A stretch of 64,000 nucleotides of DNA from Pterobdella sp. o SKG-2022 (taxonomy: Eukaryota; Annelida; Clitellata; Hirudinida; Piscicolidae): NCBI GenBank assembly GCA_964035795.1, contig CAXIVU010000302.1, positions 124,001-188,000 of the forward strand. The letters are read 5' to 3'. A program made the position numbers and the translations under genes. Below are positions 63,401-64,000 of this stretch, piece by piece (the first letter of the stretch is position 1; each line of letters opens with the position of its first letter). Under the pieces are notes generated by a model. The model was not told the origin of the DNA, searched no databases, and was given only the letters and a program-made list of their open reading frames with translations.

Positions 63401-64000
63401 GCCATTGAAGTTGTTGTCACAGAAATTGTAGTTGGCGTTGTTGTTTCTACAGTAGTAACTGTTGGCGTAGATGTTGACAACATTTCTGTCGTTGTTGTCA
63501 TAATAACAGTTGTTGTTTGCGTTGATTTTGCAATCGTTGTCGAAACTGTTGTAGCTGTAGCCAATGAAGTTGTTGTCACAGAAATTGTAGTTGGCGTTGT
63601 TGTTTCTACAGTAGTAACTGTTGGCGTAGATGTTGACAACATTTCTGTCGTTGTTGTCATAATAACAGTTGTTGTTTGCGTTGATTTTGCAATCGTTGTC
63701 GAAACTGTTGTAGCTGTAGCCAATGAAGTTGTTGTCACAGTTATTGTAGTTGGCGTTGTTTTTTCTACAGTAGTAACTGTTGGCGTAGATGTTGACATCA
63801 TTTCTGTCGTTGTTGTCATAATAACAGTTGTTGTTTGCGTTGATTTTGCAATCGTTGTCGAAACTGTTGTAGCTGTAGCCATTGAAGTTGTTGTCACAGA
63901 AATTGTAGTTGGCGTTGTTGTTTCTACAGTAGTAACTGTTGGCGTAGATGTTGACAACATTTCTGTCGTTGTTGTCATAATAACAGTTGTTGTTTGCGTT
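1..64000 (-). CDS. Giant mucin-like Thr/Ser-rich repeat protein, internal fragment
   Basis: Seen: the minus-strand frame that pairs with plus-strand triplets beginning at base 1 is open throughout, 21,333 codons, with no stop found by eye. Every variant I listed (for example cttaga, taagg, tagagt, tactaac) gives a sense codon in this frame. The frame is 402.5 copies of a 53-residue unit with about 60% Thr+Ser, 2 Pro, 4 Met or Met/Leu, one Lys, two Glu and no Cys, Gly, Asp, Arg or aromatic residue. One stretch reads TTTVIMTTTTEM. Known: dense Thr/Ser/Pro tandem repeats encoded by one very large exon are typical of secreted and membrane mucins, where they carry O-linked GalNAc glycans and form an extended, hydrated rod. 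Inferred: this is such a domain, extracellular or at the cell surface. Start, stop, signal peptide, anchor and Cys-rich domains lie outside, so secreted and membrane types cannot be told apart. Proline is low and methionine high for a mucin. Alternatives are a Thr-rich protist or fungal wall protein, a silk- or glue-like secretion, a giant bacterial adhesin, or a noncoding satellite that happens to be open. No family can be named. Confidence 0.72.
319..477 (-). repeat. Reference repeat unit with codon slots
   Basis: Slots are numbered 1-53 along the plus strand; the protein runs from slot 53 to slot 1. Reverse-complemented slots are: 1 Thr, 2 Glu, 3 Val, 4-5 Thr, 6 Val, 7 Thr, 8 Pro, 9 Thr, 10 Ser, 11 Thr, 12 Ser, 13-14 Met (13 is Leu here), 15 Glu, 16-19 Thr, 20 Met, 21 Ile, 22 Val, 23-25 Thr, 26 Gln, 27 Thr, 28 Ser, 29 Lys, 30 Ala, 31 Ile, 32-33 Thr, 34 Ser, 35 Val, 36-37 Thr, 38 Ala, 39 Thr, 40 Ala, 41 Met or Leu (Leu here), 42 Ser, 43-45 Thr, 46 Val, 47 Ser (or Thr), 48 Ile, 49-50 Thr, 51 Pro, 52-53 Thr. 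Recurring changes fall at slots 1, 2, 5, 7, 12 (silent), 13, 40, 41, 43, 46 (silent) and 47-48. Slots 16-39 are nearly constant. Confidence 0.93.
1489..7695 (-). other. Asn-Met-Thr sequons created by catattaac (four sites)
   Basis: The Ile codon of slot 21 becomes Asn where plus-strand aat is replaced by att: 1492-1494, 3241-3243, 5149-5151 and 7693-7695. Read on the minus strand this gives Val-Asn-Met-Thr, a match to the N-X-S/T glycosylation sequon, in a domain otherwise lacking Asn. The spacings of the first three (11 and 12 units) show that they are copies of one event. Use of the site is unproven. Confidence 0.7.
2641..6000. repeat. 12-unit offset block (about 2641-4090 recurring at 4549-6000)
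   Basis: Markers shared with the preceding block reappear 1908 bp (12 x 159) later: tgtcaaaac at 2641 and 4549, catattaac att at 3241 and 5149, and ttttgtcg at 3541 and 5449. The ttttgtcg marker also occurs at 4177, which is 636 bp (4 units) after the first, so a shorter duplication is nested inside. The match ends near 4090 and 6000, where slots 41 and 46 differ. The neighbouring 11-unit block and this 12-unit block differ by a single unit, as expected when copies misalign by one unit during exchange. Confidence 0.82.
6181..8180. repeat. 6-unit duplication that gains one unit (6/7-unit offset)
   Basis: Markers agtactaact (6211 and 7165) and tattgtaggt (6661 and 7615, giving Thr to Pro in slot 50) are 954 bp (6 units) apart. 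Further right, caattg (6903 and 8016) and cgtaaat (7021 and 8134) are 1113 bp (7 units) apart. The second copy therefore contains one extra unit, inserted around 7690-7860, where the first copy reads cataataac and the second catattaac. The change is exactly one unit, so the frame is not disturbed. Confidence 0.85.
9740..13140. repeat. 9-unit higher-order repeat, more than two copies
   Basis: The silent change aattgttg occurs at 9950, 11381 and 12812, and the gtagttagcg change (Thr to Leu in slot 50) at 10166, 11597 and 13028. Each step is 1431 bp (9 x 159). The order of other markers (gaaattg, gttgac, gtcacag) is the same in each copy. The first copy begins after the tttttagag marker at 9701, and the third breaks off near 13140, where ccaatgaag replaces ccattgaaa. 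This is a locally homogenised tract. Confidence 0.88.
13140..18870. repeat. 17/18-unit duplication
   Basis: gcgtaaatg (13221 and 15924) and aaccgttg (13447 and 16150) are 2703 bp (17 units) apart. gatgtttc (13991 and 16853), tttttagag (14153 and 17015) and gaagttatt (14912 and 17774) are 2862 bp (18 units) apart. The copies are almost identical except that one unit was gained between the two marker sets (about 16150-16850) or lost between 13447 and 13990. The silent aattgttg marker inside it also recurs at 14402, 15515, 17264 and 18695, always at whole-unit spacing. Confidence 0.86.
18541..19500. repeat. Source/copy A of a distant six-unit block
   Basis: From 18541 the ordered markers are ttttttctac, silent aattgttg (18695), gaaattg with gtagttagcg, then ccattgaag units with gttac, gtcac and gttac, and cagtaataac. 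The same order is found from about 47479, 28,938 bp (182 units) away. The only difference I noticed here is ttttagc at about 19348, which turns Thr to Lys in slot 37 and is the only example seen in the window. The match ends near 19540, where gtttctac stands in place of gtggctac. Confidence 0.78.
22620..26050. repeat. 9-unit, then 8-unit offset duplications
   Basis: gtagacattg (gac at 22697 and 24128) and gtggctac (23216 and 24647) are 1431 bp (9 units) apart. The following gtggctac is at 25919, 1272 bp (8 units) later. The 9-unit match runs from about 22690 to 23780 against 24121 to 25210, then slots 41, 46 and 47 diverge. This is where the gtggctac subtype, a double change turning Glu to Ala in slot 2, first appears in the window. 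Confidence 0.8.
26700..33400. repeat. 27/28-unit duplication enclosing a 10-unit tandem duplication
   Basis: Inner layer: gtagacattg pairs (27944/29534 and 28898/30488, continuing to 31124) and tggtgtagat (28801/30391) are 1590 bp (10 units) apart. Outer layer: the gttgccg change near 26969 recurs near 31268 (about 27 units), and gtggctac at 27668 and 31961 is 4293 bp (27 units) apart. From 28801 to 33253 the spacing of tggtgtagat is 4452 bp (28 units), so one unit was gained inside the outer copy. Two rounds of block copying are therefore superimposed. Confidence 0.82.
34020..37860. repeat. 12-unit higher-order repeat, two copies
   Basis: The rare silent accgttg change (34091 and 35999) and gtggctac (35459 and 37367) are each 1908 bp (12 x 159) apart, and the marker order between them is the same. 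The right-hand copy ends near 37840, where gcttctac replaces ttttttctac. Confidence 0.84.
37800..40500. repeat. 9-unit higher-order repeat, two copies
   Basis: gcttctac (37844 and 39275), gtggctac (38480 and 39911) and gttgccg (38942 and 40373, Thr to Ala in slot 50) are each 1431 bp (9 x 159) apart. The second copy differs by catattaac at 40285-40293, which creates an Asn codon. The match stops near 40500, where slot 41 and the gttac/gtcac state differ. Confidence 0.85.
40285..40293 (-). other. Independent Asn-Met-Thr sequon
   Basis: The same aat-to-att change as in the left 8 kb occurs once here, within a unit of a different background. It sits inside the second copy of a 9-unit block whose first copy lacks it (cataataac near 38857), so it arose after that duplication or was transferred from the distant cluster. 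Confidence 0.68.
40740..42700. repeat. Units with the gtatgcg (Gln to His) change
   Basis: The triplet ttg of slot 26 is replaced by atg (His instead of Gln) in three units, near 40779, 41256 and 42687. The first two are 3 units apart and the second and third 9 units apart. The middle unit also carries aacatttg, giving Asn at slot 23. The change was not seen elsewhere, so it is a young local marker. A single Ala to Thr change (tgtaatc, about 42066) lies close by. Confidence 0.75.
47479..48440. repeat. Source/copy B of the distant six-unit block
   Basis: This tract carries silent aattgttg (47633) and gtagttagcg (about 47850). Both markers are otherwise confined to roughly 10-24 kb. Its unit order matches 18541-19500 at an offset of 28,938 bp (182 units). 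A private silent change, actgttgttg at 48401, marks its right end. The surrounding array belongs to the gtagacattg/gcttctac/gtggctac group, so this tract looks like an island of foreign subtype. Confidence 0.78.
50281..55100. repeat. 10-unit higher-order repeat, three copies
   Basis: gtagacattg at 50681, 52271 and 53861, the gcttctac unit near 50881, 52471 and 54061, and gttgacaac near 51548, 53138 and 54728 are each 1590 bp (10 x 159) apart. The second and third copies also share the ggagttgg/tattttc unit (53411 and 55001). gtggctac is in the first two copies (50405 and 51995) but is replaced by ttttttctac in the third. This is the clearest recent triplication in the window and the place most exposed to miscounting in assembly. 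Confidence 0.9.
53390..61100. repeat. Units with the ggagttgg + tattttc + cttag haplotype
   Basis: A subtype unit carries three linked changes: Thr to Pro in slot 50 (ggag), Thr to Asn in slot 1 (tatttt) and, in the same unit, Thr to Lys in slot 9 (ggcttag). Copies have ggag at 53411, 55001, 55955, 57227, 58976 and 61043, spaced 10, 6, 8, 11 and 13 units. It was not seen left of 53 kb. In protein order the Asn is followed by Thr-Thr, so each copy has an N-X-T motif that the common unit lacks. Confidence 0.85.
62900..64000. repeat. 3-unit higher-order repeat at the right edge
   Basis: gccattg at 62924, 63401 and 63878 is spaced 477 bp (3 x 159). Within each 477 bp the same three units follow in order, distinguished by slots 41, 47-48 and 1 and by the gttgacaac/gttgacatc state; the main exception is a gtt-for-gaa difference in one unit. 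The first copy has ggagtag (about 62988), silent at Thr. The tract runs off the window end, so its total length is unknown. Confidence 0.82.
63919..64000. repeat. Partial unit at the window end
   Basis: The last 82 bases are the left part of the 403rd unit (slots 1-27 plus one base), of the gttgacaac type. The array clearly continues beyond the window. Confidence 0.95.

Larger units (their letters stand above)
1..64000. repeat. 159-bp tandem array, 402.5 units, filling the window
   Basis: The same 159-bp unit follows itself head to tail from the first base to the last. Taking triplet tgt at base 1 as the start, unit k spans 159(k-1)+1 to 159k, and a partial unit occupies 63919-64000. Phase was checked at many places from 2 to 63920 and is always 2 mod 159 for the gtttctacag-type site, so no net indel is seen. 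The plus strand of the unit is about 41% T, 25% G, 21% A and 13% C, a strong strand bias that comes from the ACA/ACG/ACT threonine codons on the other strand. Units differ mostly by a handful of recurring substitutions. There is no unique sequence, spacer or inserted element anywhere, so both array ends lie outside the window. Confidence 0.98.

Noticed and set aside
2..64000. Plus-strand open frame (frame 2) coding a Val/Ile-rich protein
   Set aside because: It is also stop-free by eye, but a 21,000-residue chain so dominated by Val and Ile would be insoluble, and common unit variants are radical there (Ile/Asn, Glu/Val, Ala/Asp). It is better explained as the antisense of Thr codons.
1..64000. 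Noncoding centromeric or heterochromatic satellite
   Set aside because: The near-nucleosomal unit length and higher-order repeats fit, but a length divisible by 3, no indels, no stops in the Thr-rich frame and strong codon-phase composition (C at the second position in about 37 of 53 codons) favour coding. It remains the main alternative.
1..64000. CRISPR array
   Set aside because: Units abut with no unique spacers, and the repeat is 159 bp; there are no cas-like genes.
1..64000. Transposon, insertion sequence or retroelement
   Set aside because: No terminal repeats, target duplications, transposase or polymerase motifs; nothing interrupts the array.
1..64000. Introns, promoters, terminators, tRNA or rRNA genes
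   Set aside because: Every base belongs to the repeat unit; any splice-like or promoter-like short match recurs in hundreds of units and carries no information.
1..64000. Minus-strand Asn-rich frame as a prion-like protein
   Set aside because: It is open in the common unit but interrupted by stops wherever plus-strand frame 2 has tta or cta (for example near 970, 1455, 1494 and 19346).
1..64000. Sequencing or assembly artefact with no biological basis
   Set aside because: Hundreds of units carry structured, zoned substitutions and in-frame variation that an artefact would not create; only the exact copy number is doubtful.

Overview
The whole 64 kb window is one tandem repeat with a 159-bp (53-codon) unit. 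There are 402 full periods plus 82 bp (402.5 units). No unique-sequence gene, RNA gene, mobile element, intron or intergenic region is visible. At every position I checked across the window the unit stays in the same phase (for example, the gtttctacag-type site falls at 2 mod 159 at 2, 9542, 20513, 32279, 44999, 52631 and 63920). The array therefore changes by whole units and by point substitutions, with no net insertion or deletion that I can see.

On the minus strand, in the frame whose codons are the reversed triplets 1-3, 4-6 and so on, the sequence is open from end to end: 21,333 codons with no stop found by eye. The product is extremely Thr/Ser-rich. The common unit has about 26 Thr and 6 Ser in 53 residues, plus 2 Pro, 4 Met/Leu, 5 Val, 3 Ala, 3 Ile, 2 Glu, 1 Lys and 1 Gln. 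It has no Cys, Gly, Asp, Arg or aromatic residue. This is the composition of a mucin-type, O-glycosylated PTS domain. The simplest reading is that the window lies inside one giant mucin-like exon whose start, stop, signal peptide, membrane anchor or Cys-rich domains are all outside it. Because coding runs right to left, the right edge is nearer the N-terminus and the left edge nearer the C-terminus. The part shown would be about 2.2 MDa before glycosylation.

The organism cannot be named. The unit is about 38% G+C and CpG is not depleted (6 per unit against about 5 expected). An intronless Thr-rich array of this size fits a eukaryote, more likely an animal or protist without heavy CpG methylation, than a typical bacterium. 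A giant bacterial surface protein is not excluded.

Layout: the array is a mosaic of local higher-order repeats that change along its length. Offsets are 11 units (1-3.5 kb), 12 units (2.6-6.0 kb), 6-7 units (6.2-8.2 kb), 9 units (9.7-13.1 kb), 17-18 units (13.1-18.9 kb), 9 then 8 units (22.7-26 kb), 27-28 units enclosing a 10-unit duplication (26.7-33.4 kb), 12 units (34-37.9 kb), 9 units (37.8-40.5 kb), 10 units in triplicate (50.3-55.1 kb) and 3 units (62.9-64 kb). One block of about six units recurs almost unchanged 28,938 bp away (18.5 kb and 47.5 kb). Marker substitutions occupy zones, so the spread of variants through the array can be followed.

All statements on stops, phase and copy relations come from reading by eye; a self-dot-plot and a translated scan would settle them.
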